Counted from the stretch's first letter, positions 25,732 to 34,525 are shown. The stretch is DNA of 64,000 nt from Halioglobus maricola (GCF_009388985.1 NZ_CP036422.1:1812501-1876500), one strand, 5' to 3'. The notes: a model not told the origin generated them from the sequence alone. Made by a program: numbers and translations.

Positions 25732-26985
25732 TCACTGCAGATCAATCCAGTCGCGGGGTATGTTGTCTTCGAACAACTGGGCGATGCTAATGCTGATAAT
25801 GTTGTGCTCTTCGCCCACTTCCGTTGCAAACAGGGATTCCTTGCTTGAGCGCGCGATGACCATTGCGCCGGGGTATTTGCGGCGCAGCCATAATGCGGTG
25901 CGCAGATTTTCTTCTTCACGGCCAGTGCCAAGCACAAACACTGTGTTGCCGCCGTCAACGCTGACTGTAGAGCGCACTCTCTCCCACACCTCCGGGTGCG
26001 CGATATCGCCCTCAAACAGTTCCCGTCGGTAGTCACCGGAAAACTTCATTTGCTCGTCGGCGACCAGAACCCGGCGCTTGGCGTCCTTGTCAATAATGAG
26101 CACCGTGTCCAATTCCCCGGATGCCGAATTTTGCATTTCTTCGAGAACAGTTTGGCCAAAGCGGCCGAAGCCGGCGAGTATGACGACATCTTTAGGTTCG
26201 GTCTCGCGGAAGTGTTGGAGCATCTGGCTGCGAACCAGTCCGGAAGCAGCGATGTGATAGGTGTTGAAACAGTGGCAACTGTTGGCGACCCGCGTGTTGG
26301 CCATTGAGCGCATAAAGCGAAGGCTGGAGCAGTGAATCACCACGCGCGAGGCGATACCGGGTACAAGGTTCAGCAGCACACTCGCTGCCTCGTAACTACG
26401 CAGGCTGTTGTCATTTAATAAAAGAATGCGCCGCGCCCGTTCGACCTGTAATTCACGCAGGAAGAACTCATGAGTAATATCGCCGCTGACCACCACGGCG
26501 CCAAAACTCTGTTTGAACTCGGCCCGTAAAACCTCAGCACTATTATTGGATACCACCACCACCGGTATTTTGCGATTGTGTTCGCGCAGAACCCGCAGGT
26601 AGCTAATCACCAGTTCGCCGTCGCCCACAACCACGACGTGGTTGCGCATCCGTTTCATCTGCCATGCCTGTGGCGCCAGGGCGTGCAGCAGGGCGCTGAT
26701 CAGGCCCCAGGCCGCGAGTATTGGTGCGCCGAAGTAGGCGATCCAGACCATGATACGCCCGGCAACGGGCCCCCCGATCGGAGTTCCAAGGTCTACTCCG
26801 CCAACCACAAACAGGCTCAGTGAGTAGTAGGCTTTGGTAAGAAGGCCAGATTCGGCAAGCTCGGGGCGCTCTGTTACCGAGACGCCTGTCGTAAAGCCGA
26901 TCAGTGCGAGAAGAAAAATAGCCAGTGCACCGACGGGTATCCATGGAAATTGCTGTGTTGAATAGTGTTTCTGCATGCCCAGCAT
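25732..26985 (-). CDS. Two-helix RCK/TrkA-N channel-like membrane protein
   Basis: 417 residues. Two N-terminal helices (VGALAIFLLALIGFTTGV and IMVWIAYFGAPILAAWGLISALL) flank a pore-loop-like segment, then two TrkA-N/RCK domains: NHVVVVGDGELVISYLRVL at about 115 and DVVILAGFGRFGQTVLEEM at about 255. This is the layout of bacterial potassium channels of the Kch/MthK kind. The selectivity filter TVGYGD is not present; the corresponding segment reads VVGGVDLGTP. Ion selectivity is therefore uncertain, and the protein may be a sensor or a channel with changed specificity. It diverges from an AraC gene. Confidence 0.8.
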   Translation of the reverse strand: MLGMQKHYSTQQFPWIPVGALAIFLLALIGFTTGVSVTERPELAESGLLTKAYYSLSLFVVGGVDLGTPIGGPVAGRIMVWIAYFGAPILAAWGLISALLHALAPQAWQMKRMRNHVVVVGDGELVISYLRVLREHNRKIPVVVVSNNSAEVLRAEFKQSFGAVVVSGDITHEFFLRELQVERARRILLLNDNSLRSYEAASVLLNLVPGIASRVVIHCSSLRFMRSMANTRVANSCHCFNTYHIAASGLVRSQMLQHFRETEPKDVVILAGFGRFGQTVLEEMQNSASGELDTVLIIDKDAKRRVLVADEQMKFSGDYRRELFEGDIAHPEVWERVRSTVSVDGGNTVFVLGTGREEENLRTALWLRRKYPGAMVIARSSKESLFATEVGEEHNIISISIAQLFEDNIPRDWIDLQ

Positions 26986-27068
26986 GATACCCCAGGGGTC
27001 TGGCAGCTCGCTATCGGTTTGTGCTTTGTGTGGCTGCTGGATACACTGCGGTCACTGTAAAAGGTCCT

Positions 27069-28085
27069 ATGAACAAGATCATTACACCCTCGCCGTTGCA
27101 CCCCGCCAAGTCCTTGCTGCCTGCGCTGGAAGTCATGGCTGCGCGCGGGTTTAGTAGCGATGCCTGTCTCGAACACACTCGTCTGACCAGAGCACAGTTG
27201 GAGCGGGAAGGGGTCACGATTTCTGCCTCCCAGGAACTGCAGTTCTATACCAATGTACTTGAGCTCAGTGGCGATGAGAGTATCGGCTTGGAGTTGGGTG
27301 ACGTATTTGTCCCTGAACGCTACGGTTTGTTTGGCTATGCCTTGCTTGCAGCTGAAACGTTTGAGCACGCATTGGCACTTGCGGAAAATTTCGGACCAAT
27401 GACATTCAGCTTCTTTGGCTTTCGTTACGGTCAAAGTGACCGCGATGCCTGGTTTGAACTCACCAATGGTCCCGAGGTTTCTCCCGGCTTGTCGCGCCTT
27501 TTTATTGATCGGGCTGTTGCGGCAGCGGCGCGAACTTTTAGTGCCATTCTTGGCGACCGATTCAGGCTCCATCATGTGCTCTTGCCGCACGAGGGCAAAA
27601 ACGGGAGCGAGAACTATTTTGATCTATTCCAGTGTCCGGTGAGTTTCCAAAGCCAGCATGCCAGGTTGGTTTTCGATGCGAGCTTGCTCGACCAGCCGCT
27701 GCTGCAGAGCAACCGCGAATCCTCGCTTCATCTGGAGCAGCAGTGCCAGTTGATCATGGCGCGGCTGGGTGGGCAGGGCCGGCTAGTTAACAGCGTGCGT
27801 CTGCAGGTGCTGTCGCGGCCGGGCGTGTTCCCGGAGATTGACGTGGTGGCCGAAGCGCTCGGTATGTCTGCTCGCACCTTGCGCCGGAGATTAATGTCTG
27901 AGAATACCAGCTACCGTGAAATTGTTGACGAGCTGCGATATGGTCTGGCGCTCGAGTACCTCGGCAGTACGGCGCTCCCCATGGATGAAATTTCGCGGCT
28001 GCTCGGCTATACCGGATCGGCCAATTTCAGTCACGCATTTCGGCGATGGGCGGGGCTGTCTCCCAGCGCCTGGCGCCGCCGTTAA
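27069..28085 (+). CDS. AraC family transcriptional regulator (Arabinose_bd + HTH_18)
   Basis: 338 residues from ATG at 27069, directly preceded by AAAAGGTCCT; an upstream in-frame start at 27021 is less likely. The N-terminal ligand-binding region (SLLPALEVMAARGFSSDACLE, FGYALLAAETFEHAL) is the domain common in regulators of lipid and hydroxy-acid catabolism. The C-terminal double helix-turn-helix has ALGMSARTLRRRLMSENTSY and ISRLLGYTGSANFSHAFRRW. It lies 16 bases upstream of the DUF3604 gene in the same orientation and is likely its regulator, by inference from position. Confidence 0.9.
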   Translation: MNKIITPSPLHPAKSLLPALEVMAARGFSSDACLEHTRLTRAQLEREGVTISASQELQFYTNVLELSGDESIGLELGDVFVPERYGLFGYALLAAETFEHALALAENFGPMTFSFFGFRYGQSDRDAWFELTNGPEVSPGLSRLFIDRAVAAAARTFSAILGDRFRLHHVLLPHEGKNGSENYFDLFQCPVSFQSQHARLVFDASLLDQPLLQSNRESSLHLEQQCQLIMARLGGQGRLVNSVRLQVLSRPGVFPEIDVVAEALGMSARTLRRRLMSENTSYREIVDELRYGLALEYLGSTALPMDEISRLLGYTGSANFSHAFRRWAGLSPSAWRRR

Positions 28086-28101
28086 CTAACAGGAGAGTGT
28101 G

Positions 28102-30000
28102 ATGACTGTACGCCCCTTGGCAATATCTGTGCTGTTTTCAGGGCTTTTGTTTGGGCCCGCTCTAAGCAGTGCCCAGCCCTACACAGAGCAGCGTCAACCC
28201 TGTGCGCACCGCGATGAGCTCAAGCAGCCTTTTTTTGGCGACTTGCACGTCCACACTCGCTACTCGCTCGATGCGAGTACCCAGGGCACCAGGACCTCGC
28301 CGGCCCAGGCCTACGAGTTCGCCCGAGGTGCGAGCCTGGGGATCCAGCCGTGGAGCGATGACGGTGCGCCCATGCGTAGCCTGCAGCTACAGCGGCCACT
28401 GGATTTTGCCATGGTCTCTGACCATGCTGAGTTGATCGGCGAAGTCCAGATTTGCAACAATCCGGCAGAGCAGGGGCACGACAGCTGGCAGTGCCTGGTC
28501 TATCGGAATATCCCCCGCGCAGCCTATTACCTGTTTAATTTCATGGCGACGATGAAGCAGACCCATCTGGGGCTTTGTGGAGATAACGCGGAAATTTGCC
28601 TGCAGGCGTCACTCAAGCCGTGGCAGGAAATGCAGGATGCAGCTGAAGCTAACTACGACCGTTCCGCGACCTGCCAGTTCACCAGCTTTGTGGGCTATGA
28701 ATGGACCGGTATGGAAGGCTTTAGCGGTGGCAACCTGCATCGCAATATTGTGTTTCGCAATGCAGACGTTCCGCAGCTGCCCCTGAGTTTCATCGACGCT
28801 CCGGAACCGCATTTGCTCTGGCAGGGATTGCGCGAAAGGTGCGTCAGTAGCGAAGCCTGTGACGCTATCGTGATTCCACACAATTCCAACCTGAGCGCAG
28901 GGTATATGTTCTCGGGAGCGCTTGATGGCGGCGGTCTGATGACTCCGGAGTATGCTGTCGAGCGAGCACAGTTCGAACCACTGGTAGAAATCATGCAGCA
29001 CAAGGGCGCCTCGGAATGCTACTACGGCCCCGGCAGTAGCGACGAGTTGTGCGCCTTTGAACAATTGCCGGTAGACAATATTGCCGGGCGCAACAATTTG
29101 CCCCAACCGGATACGGGTTTTGTGCGGCGGGCGCTTGCCGATGGCTTGAGGCTGCAGGGCGAGTTGGGGGTCAATCCCTACCAGTTTGGCGTGATCGCCA
29201 GTACTGACACCCACCTGGGTGCGCCGGGCGCAGCAGAAGAAGACAGGTTTCTGGGGCATGGCGGCGCAGGCGTGCCAGCGGGTGATTCGATTCCTCCGGG
29301 ACTGCCGGATAAGCTCGAGTACAATCCGGGCGGTCTCGCGGTGGTGTGGGCGGAGGAGAATTCTCGCGATGCGCTGTTTAACGGCATGCGCGCGCGCGAG
29401 ACCTACGCTACCTCCGGCCCCCGTATAGTCAGCCGGCTGTTTGCCGGGCAGAGTTTCCCCAAAAATCTCTGTGAGCAACCGGACAAAATAGCGCGCGCTT
29501 ACGCCGAAGGTGTGCCAATGGGAAGCGAGGTCAGTGGCGGTGAAGAAGCCCCGACGTTTTTGGTGGCAGCGAGCCAGGACAATGGTGTGGCGGGTGCCCC
29601 GGGTATGCCTCTTCAGCGGATCCAAATCGTCAAGGGCTGGATTGATAAAACGGGAGCGGCCCGTGAGAAAGTCTTTGACGTCGCCGGCGATGCGAACAAT
29701 GGGGCGTCCGTTGATATCGCCAGTTGTGCAACGAAAGGGGAAGGCTTCGCCCAGCTTTGTACTGTCTGGCACGATCCCGAATTCAATGCGAGCCAGCCCG
29801 CATTCTATTACAGCCGTGTACTGGAGAATCCGAGCTGCCGGTGGAGCCAGCGACAATGCGTAGCGGCAGGTGTAAATTGCAATGAAGCAGACACCATCAC
29901 CGAGGGCTACGAGGGTTGCTGCGCTGCAGAGCACAGGCCGGTCATACAGGAGCGTGCCTGGTCGTCGCCGATCTGGTTTACACCGGCTAAGGCGTCGTGA
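28102..30000 (+). CDS. DUF3604 family protein with PHP-like metal site, exported
   Basis: 632 residues from ATG at 28102 with AGGAG 6 bases upstream; the signal peptide ends ALSSAQ. FFGDLHVHTRYSLDAS at about residue 46, FAMVSDHAEL at about residue 108 and VIASTDTHLG near residue 370 are PHP-phosphoesterase-like metal ligand motifs that characterise DUF3604. The numerous cysteines (for example RQCVAAGVNCNEAD, GCCAAEHRP) suggest disulfides in the periplasm. Substrate is unknown. It follows an AraC gene and its end overlaps the convergent decarboxylase gene by 14 bases. Confidence 0.88.
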   Translation: MTVRPLAISVLFSGLLFGPALSSAQPYTEQRQPCAHRDELKQPFFGDLHVHTRYSLDASTQGTRTSPAQAYEFARGASLGIQPWSDDGAPMRSLQLQRPLDFAMVSDHAELIGEVQICNNPAEQGHDSWQCLVYRNIPRAAYYLFNFMATMKQTHLGLCGDNAEICLQASLKPWQEMQDAAEANYDRSATCQFTSFVGYEWTGMEGFSGGNLHRNIVFRNADVPQLPLSFIDAPEPHLLWQGLRERCVSSEACDAIVIPHNSNLSAGYMFSGALDGGGLMTPEYAVERAQFEPLVEIMQHKGASECYYGPGSSDELCAFEQLPVDNIAGRNNLPQPDTGFVRRALADGLRLQGELGVNPYQFGVIASTDTHLGAPGAAEEDRFLGHGGAGVPAGDSIPPGLPDKLEYNPGGLAVVWAEENSRDALFNGMRARETYATSGPRIVSRLFAGQSFPKNLCEQPDKIARAYAEGVPMGSEVSGGEEAPTFLVAASQDNGVAGAPGMPLQRIQIVKGWIDKTGAAREKVFDVAGDANNGASVDIASCATKGEGFAQLCTVWHDPEFNASQPAFYYSRVLENPSCRWSQRQCVAAGVNCNEADTITEGYEGCCAAEHRPVIQERAWSSPIWFTPAKAS

Positions 30001-31174
30001 ATTCACCCGCGACCAGGATGTCGCGATAGTCTGCCGGGGCGAAGCCGTTGAATCGGGTGCTGGTCGCCGAGCCATATGCGCCGAGCAAACCAAACTCGAT
30101 ATAGTCACCGGTCTGCATGTCAGCGGGTAGGGGCGTTGCTCTTGACAGACGGTCAACCGGATCGCAGGTGGGGCCGAAGATATGGTAGTCCTGTAGCGAC
30201 CCCGTCAGCGGCTTGTCTCCCCGCCAGGCCCGAATCGGCAAGTGAAGGTCAACCAGCAGCTGTTCCTGCATTCCGCCATACACGCCGTCATTAATGAACA
30301 GGCTGCGCCCGCAATCTCGAACATGAATCACACGCGCTAGCAGCGAAACGCTATCGGCGACCATCGCCCGTCCCGGTTCGCACATGAGTCTGGTTTTGGG
30401 CGGCAGAAACGCAGCAGCTGCGGCGTGAATTTCGGAGAAAAACTCGCTGAGCGTCGGTACGTCTGCGCCGGCATAGGCTACCGGAAAGCCGCCGCCGACA
30501 TTGACCAGATCCGGTGCGCATCCGGCGCGCGCAATGATATCACCGGCCGCCTCCAGGTAGCGGCGGTACATGCCGGGGTCCACGCACTGTGAACCGGGGT
30601 GGAACGTGAGTGCGGCCTTGCCACCACGAGCGTGTATGAGGCGCATGAGTTGCACGGCAGCGTCCGTGCTGGCGCCGAACTTGCTACCGAAATCGTAGGC
30701 AGCGCCCGCGTGTTCCAGCTTGAAGCGTACGGTATAGCGCACGTTGGTATCACCGCCGCAGGCGCGATAAATTTTGTCGAGTTCAGAGGTTTCGTCGAGG
30801 GCGAAAGAGCGCACGCCATAGCGGGCGTAGGCCTCGGTGATGGCGGCGAGGTCTTTCACCGGGTTGTTAAAGTGCAGTACGGCATCAGGCGCAATAGCGA
30901 GAGTGGAGCGGACTTCTTCAATAGAGGCGACGTCGAAATGACGGACGCCTGCTTTATGGAGCGTTTGCAGGACTCGCGCTTCTGGGTTGGCCTTGACCGC
31001 GTAGCTGACGTCGCCGTGGAAATTTTCCAGAAACACGGCAGCGACTGATTCCAGCTGGCTGGCACAGAAGAGGTACGCGGGCTCTTCCGGCGCGGTATCT
31101 GCGATAAATCCGCCAGTGCAGGAGTGGGGCTTTCGCTTGCTCTGGAGCCACTGTTGTTTGATGTCGCCTGTCAT
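29987..31174 (-). CDS. Ornithine/lysine decarboxylase-like PLP fold-III enzyme
   Basis: 395 residues. Cytoplasmic PLP enzyme that makes a polyamine precursor (putrescine or cadaverine). DVSYAVKANPEARVL at about residue 60 holds the PLP lysine; LTFHPGSQC, VGGGFPVAY and MCEPGRAMV bind the cofactor phosphate and pyridine ring, and FGPTCDPVDRL holds the catalytic cysteine and aspartate from the partner subunit. This is the eukaryote-like ornithine/lysine decarboxylase family. Whether ornithine or lysine is preferred cannot be told. It diverges from an Lrp-type regulator over a gap with repeated TTGTTCAAA sites. Confidence 0.9.
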   Translation of the reverse strand: MTGDIKQQWLQSKRKPHSCTGGFIADTAPEEPAYLFCASQLESVAAVFLENFHGDVSYAVKANPEARVLQTLHKAGVRHFDVASIEEVRSTLAIAPDAVLHFNNPVKDLAAITEAYARYGVRSFALDETSELDKIYRACGGDTNVRYTVRFKLEHAGAAYDFGSKFGASTDAAVQLMRLIHARGGKAALTFHPGSQCVDPGMYRRYLEAAGDIIARAGCAPDLVNVGGGFPVAYAGADVPTLSEFFSEIHAAAAAFLPPKTRLMCEPGRAMVADSVSLLARVIHVRDCGRSLFINDGVYGGMQEQLLVDLHLPIRAWRGDKPLTGSLQDYHIFGPTCDPVDRLSRATPLPADMQTGDYIEFGLLGAYGSATSTRFNGFAPADYRDILVAGEFTTP

Positions 31175-31252
31175 GTGCGTATCCCTGAATCTGTTATAGC
31201 TCTATTCTGGTCTCAACAGCTGGTGATTTGGGAGTTGCAAAAACTGGTTAAT

Positions 31253-31293
31253 TTGTTCAAATTGGTGTCATATTGAATACATGATTGTTCAAA
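31253..31293. promoter_or_regulatory. Candidate Lrp-type operator: two TTGTTCAAA repeats
   Basis: TTGTTCAAA occurs at 31253-31261 and again at 31285-31293, exactly 32 bases apart (about three helical turns), with an inverted TTGAA at 31273-31277 between them. The pair sits in the 138-base gap between the decarboxylase and the Lrp-type gene, ending 20 bases before the latter. Lrp-family proteins bind phased sites as multimers, so this is a fitting autoregulatory and divergent operator. Confidence 0.5.
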
Positions 31294-31312
31294 ACGAAAA
31301 GTAGGGGGCAAT

Positions 31313-31747
31313 GTGGAACTGAACAAGAATGACCGGCGCCTGCTCAAGGCGTTGCAGCGCAATGCTCGCCAGAGCGTTAGCGAGCTTGCGCGGGAGCTGG
31401 ATCTTTCCCGCACCACGGTGCAGAAGCGGCTCGCCGCACTTGAGAGCAATGGGGTAATCACTGGGTACAAGGTGAAACTCAGTGATGCCTATCGGGCCGA
31501 AACTCTGCAGGCCTACGTCAACCTGGTTGTTGATCCCCGCAAGGGCGCGATGGTAAGTGCGACCTTGGAAAAGTTGCCGCAGGTCGAGGCGCTGTACACC
31601 GTCAGTGGCAAGATCGATATGGTAGCGTTGATGCGAGTGCACAGCCCGGCTGAGCTGGATGCGACGCTGGATAAAATCGGCGAAACGGATGGGGTCCGCG
31701 ATACAGAATCGGCGATCGTGCTGTCTACCCGGTTTGACCGACGTTGA
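31313..31747 (+). CDS. Lrp/AsnC family transcriptional regulator
   Basis: 144 residues from GTG at 31313 (preceded by AGGGGG); the ATG two bases upstream is out of frame and soon stops. The N-terminal helix-turn-helix is LKALQRNARQSVSELARELDLSRTTVQKRLAALESNGVI (residues 11-49), and the C-terminal RAM domain has the usual VNLVVDPRKGAMV and VSGKIDMVALMRV. It diverges from the decarboxylase gene and probably controls it in response to an amino acid, an inference from the gene pair. Confidence 0.92.
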   Translation: MELNKNDRRLLKALQRNARQSVSELARELDLSRTTVQKRLAALESNGVITGYKVKLSDAYRAETLQAYVNLVVDPRKGAMVSATLEKLPQVEALYTVSGKIDMVALMRVHSPAELDATLDKIGETDGVRDTESAIVLSTRFDRR

Positions 31748-31753
31748 ATTGGT

Positions 31754-32830
31754 TCAGTTATCAAACAGCGCGAGTTGAGATTCGCGGACTTCGTGACGAG
31801 GATTGAGGCGCAGACCTGCGCCCAGTAAGCGCACCGGCCGGCTCTGGCGCTGCCAGGCGCTTTCCAGCAGCGCGAGATACGCACCCGGCTGCAGCCAGTG
31901 TTCGCCATTGCCAGGAATGACTTCTTCCATCGTGGTCTGGTTGAAGTTATCGAACTTCACTTTCACAAAGCGCTTGTTGGGGTGATATTGCTCTTCGATA
32001 CGATGAAAGCGGGTCTCCAATTCAGCGAGAATTTTTTCCAGCGCTGTGCGCATGGCATCGATATCAACAAGGTCATCACTATAGGTGTTCTCCACCGAGA
32101 TCGATTTGCGGATGCGGCTGGTTTGTACCGGGCGGTTGTCTTCGCCGTGGGCCAGCTGAGACAGGCGCAGGCCGTACTTGCCGAAGCGTCGGGCCAATGT
32201 TTCCAGTGGTATAGCTTGCAGTTCGCCGCAGGTCGTGGCGCCCAGTTTCTCCAGTTTGGCTGCCGTGACGCTACCAACACCATTGATTCTGGATACGGGC
32301 AGTTCGCGCACGAAGCTTGCTACCTGTCCCGGTGCCAGGGTGAAACAGCCATCGGGTTTGTTCCAGTCGCTGCCGACTTTGGCCAGGAACTTGTTGGGTG
32401 CAACGCCGGCCGATACGGTTAATTGCAGTTCTTCTTTTATGCTGGCGCGAATTTCTTCGGCGATCAGTGTCGCACTGCCCTGGCACGCGGTAGCTTCACT
32501 GACGTCAAGGTAGGCTTCATCGAGGCTCAGTGGCTCAATGACCTCTGTGTAGCGACGGAATATCTCGTGAAACTGGCGCGAAGTCTCGCGGTAGAGCGGG
32601 AAGCGGGGTTTGAGTATCTGCAGTTGGGGGCACAACTGGCGGGCGCGGCTGCTGGGCATTGCAGAGCGAACGCCGTATTTTCGCGCTTCATAATTGCAGG
32701 TGGCAATAACGCCCCGGCCGGTGCTCCCACCCACAGCGATCGGCTGCCCGATCAGACCGGGATTTTCTCGCATTTCCACTGATGCATAGAACGAATCTGC
32801 ATCGACATGAATAATTTTGCGCCAGTTCAA
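31754..32830 (-). CDS. dinB: DNA polymerase IV DinB
   Basis: Y-family translesion polymerase, 358 residues from TTG at 32830; the frame extends to 33043 but that part runs antisense-like through tetR, and the catalytic KIIHVDADSFYASVE must be near the N terminus. RKYGVRSAMPSSRARQLCP, LSLDEAYLDVS (catalytic acidic pair) and FLAKVGSDWNKPDG are typical, and GVGSVTAAKLEKLG is the helix-hairpin-helix. The C terminus SQLALFDN is a QLxLF-type beta-clamp binding motif. It starts one base after the tetR stop and is very probably cotranscribed with it; no LexA box is visible upstream of tetR. Confidence 0.93.
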   Translation of the reverse strand: MNWRKIIHVDADSFYASVEMRENPGLIGQPIAVGGSTGRGVIATCNYEARKYGVRSAMPSSRARQLCPQLQILKPRFPLYRETSRQFHEIFRRYTEVIEPLSLDEAYLDVSEATACQGSATLIAEEIRASIKEELQLTVSAGVAPNKFLAKVGSDWNKPDGCFTLAPGQVASFVRELPVSRINGVGSVTAAKLEKLGATTCGELQAIPLETLARRFGKYGLRLSQLAHGEDNRPVQTSRIRKSISVENTYSDDLVDIDAMRTALEKILAELETRFHRIEEQYHPNKRFVKVKFDNFNQTTMEEVIPGNGEHWLQPGAYLALLESAWQRQSRPVRLLGAGLRLNPRHEVRESQLALFDN

Positions 32831-32831
32831 C

Positions 32832-33479
32832 TTACGTCCTGGCGGGTGCTTCCAGCATCGCCGCAATGGCGCCCGCGACCTGATCGAGCATGGTATTGCG
32901 TTGGCGTGGCTTTGAGCCGAATGCGCTGCAGATGTCCGCAATGCTGTGGAAATTGATCGACAGGGCCAGGAACAGGCGCTGCCTGGCTTCGGCCTGGCTA
33001 AGGTGGGACAGGGCCTCGGCCACAATCGGTTCAAGCGCAGCAACCTTGCGAAAGTTCAGTTGCGAGTCATTGCCGGGATTCGTCGCCGGACTGCTGGTGG
33101 CGGCCAGTTGCGACAGCATACGCACATAGTAAACGCCCTCCGGGTTTTGTTTCAGATATTCACCCAGAGGAGTGACCAGAGTGCGTGCGACTCGCTCGGC
33201 GGGGCGCCATTGTTCCAGATGCGCGCTCTCGAGGAAGCGGTTGCGAAGTGCTTCCACCGCGTCGGCGTGATAGTCCAGAATCGCCTGGATCAGGCCTTTG
33301 CGACTGCCAAAGTGATATTGCAGGGCATTGCGGTTCTTTTGACCCGCCGCGAGGGTGATTTCATTGAGCGAAACAGAATCCACCCCGCGCTCGGCGAACA
33401 GTTTCTGAGCAGTGCGGATAAACCGCAGGCGCGTATCGGCCGAGCGTGCAGCGTGCTTATTTACATGGCCGCTGGCCAT
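32832..33479 (-). CDS. TetR family transcriptional regulator
   Basis: 215 residues. N-terminal helix-turn-helix: RLRFIRTAQKLFAERGVDSVSLNEITLAAGQKNRNALQYHFGSRKGLIQAIL (residues about 18-68), with the standard recognition helix before YHFGS. The C-terminal ligand domain is not recognisable. The gene is followed by dinB after one base, so it may control its own operon, including the error-prone polymerase. No clear palindrome is visible in the 34 bases upstream. Confidence 0.9.
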   Translation of the reverse strand: MASGHVNKHAARSADTRLRFIRTAQKLFAERGVDSVSLNEITLAAGQKNRNALQYHFGSRKGLIQAILDYHADAVEALRNRFLESAHLEQWRPAERVARTLVTPLGEYLKQNPEGVYYVRMLSQLAATSSPATNPGNDSQLNFRKVAALEPIVAEALSHLSQAEARQRLFLALSINFHSIADICSAFGSKPRQRNTMLDQVAGAIAAMLEAPART

Positions 33480-33513
33480 ACGGACTACTCCTTGTGGAAA
33501 ACTCCATCTTAAT

Positions 33514-34398
33514 TCAGGTATCCACCGAACGACAGGTTTCCATCCAGTCGTTCACCGACGCCAGTGGATAGCGCTGTTTGCGCAATACAAAATAGAAACT
33601 GCGGCTGAGGTCGCGTCGAGGCAGGGTGAGCGGAACGAGATCGCCATTGGCGAAGTTTCGCTCGAGTACGATGCGGGAGAGGCAGCCTATGCCCAGTCCT
33701 GATTCCACTGCATTTTTGATGGCCTCGTTGTGCTTGAATTCAAGATACACATTGAGGGAGGGCAATAGCCCTGCCATGGCCCGGTCGAATGTATGGCGAG
33801 CACCGGAATCAGGTTCACGCAGAATCCACGCTGCATCGCGGATATCCCTTGCCGAAAGCGTCTCCTTTTTAGCCAGCGGGTGGTTGGCTGCGCAGAAAAC
33901 GACGAGTTCATCGTCACGCCAGGGTATTAGCTCTAGCTCGCGGTGCTGGAGTTCTCCTTCAATCATGCCGATATCCACTTCGAAATTAAGCACCTTGGCG
34001 GCAATGTCAGGTGTATTCGCAATCTCCAGGCCCACATCGGCTTCGGGATATTTTCCCAGATAGCCAGCAAGGTAGCGGGTGGCCAGGTGATTACCAATGG
34101 TGAAGCTGGCGCCAACCTTGATGTGCCCCAGAGACTGGTGTGTCAGCAACAGGTTTTCGAAATGCTGGCAGTGGGCGAGCAGGGATTCCGCTTCTTTGCG
34201 CACGGTATGCCCCACCGCATTGAGGGCGAGCTTATTGCTGACGCGATCGAACAGGGGGACGTCGTAGCCCTGCTCGAGATTGAGCAGCGCTTCGCTGGCG
34301 GCGGACTGTGACATGTGTAGTTCGCCCGCCGCACGGGATATGTTTTCGTGGCGTGCAACCTCGAGAAAAACCTGCAATTGCTTGAGCGTAAATTTCAC
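33514..34398 (-). CDS. LysR family regulator, CysL/YeiE-like
   Basis: 294 residues from GTG at 34398, preceded by AGGAG; the frame upstream of this crosses the intergenic region. The winged HTH is LKQLQVFLEVARHENISRAAGELHMSQSAASEALLNLEQ (residues 5-43), followed by the periplasmic-binding-like effector domain (IKVGASFTIGNHLATRYL, VDIGMIEGE, WILREPDSGARHTFD). The sequence most resembles YeiE/CysL-type regulators of sulfur assimilation. It diverges from cysC-sat, with a perfect LysR-type dyad in between, and is probably their activator. Confidence 0.9.
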   Translation of the reverse strand: MKFTLKQLQVFLEVARHENISRAAGELHMSQSAASEALLNLEQGYDVPLFDRVSNKLALNAVGHTVRKEAESLLAHCQHFENLLLTHQSLGHIKVGASFTIGNHLATRYLAGYLGKYPEADVGLEIANTPDIAAKVLNFEVDIGMIEGELQHRELELIPWRDDELVVFCAANHPLAKKETLSARDIRDAAWILREPDSGARHTFDRAMAGLLPSLNVYLEFKHNEAIKNAVESGLGIGCLSRIVLERNFANGDLVPLTLPRRDLSRSFYFVLRKQRYPLASVNDWMETCRSVDT

Positions 34399-34421
34399 GC
34401 CGACTCCTGGTTTGAGTTGCC

Positions 34422-34436
34422 ATCGGAAAAACCGAT
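34422..34436. promoter_or_regulatory. LysR-type operator between lysR and cysC
   Basis: ATCGG-AAAAA-CCGAT is a perfect 5-5-5 inverted repeat that contains the LysR consensus T-N11-A (34423 and 34435). It lies 24 bases upstream of the lysR start and 90 upstream of cysC. A possible cysC -10 box TATAGT is at 34465-34470, which would put the dyad centre near -48. Confidence 0.65.
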
Positions 34437-34525
34437 ACTTGCATCCATAATATCCTGTTTTACATATAGTGGGAACGGGCGTAAGCTGCCGGCTCTTTTT
34501 TTGATGGATTCCACAGGACACCGAC

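Noticed and set aside
28609..30156. 515-codon open frame opposite the DUF3604 gene
   Set aside because: It is the antisense shadow of a well-supported gene with clear domain motifs.
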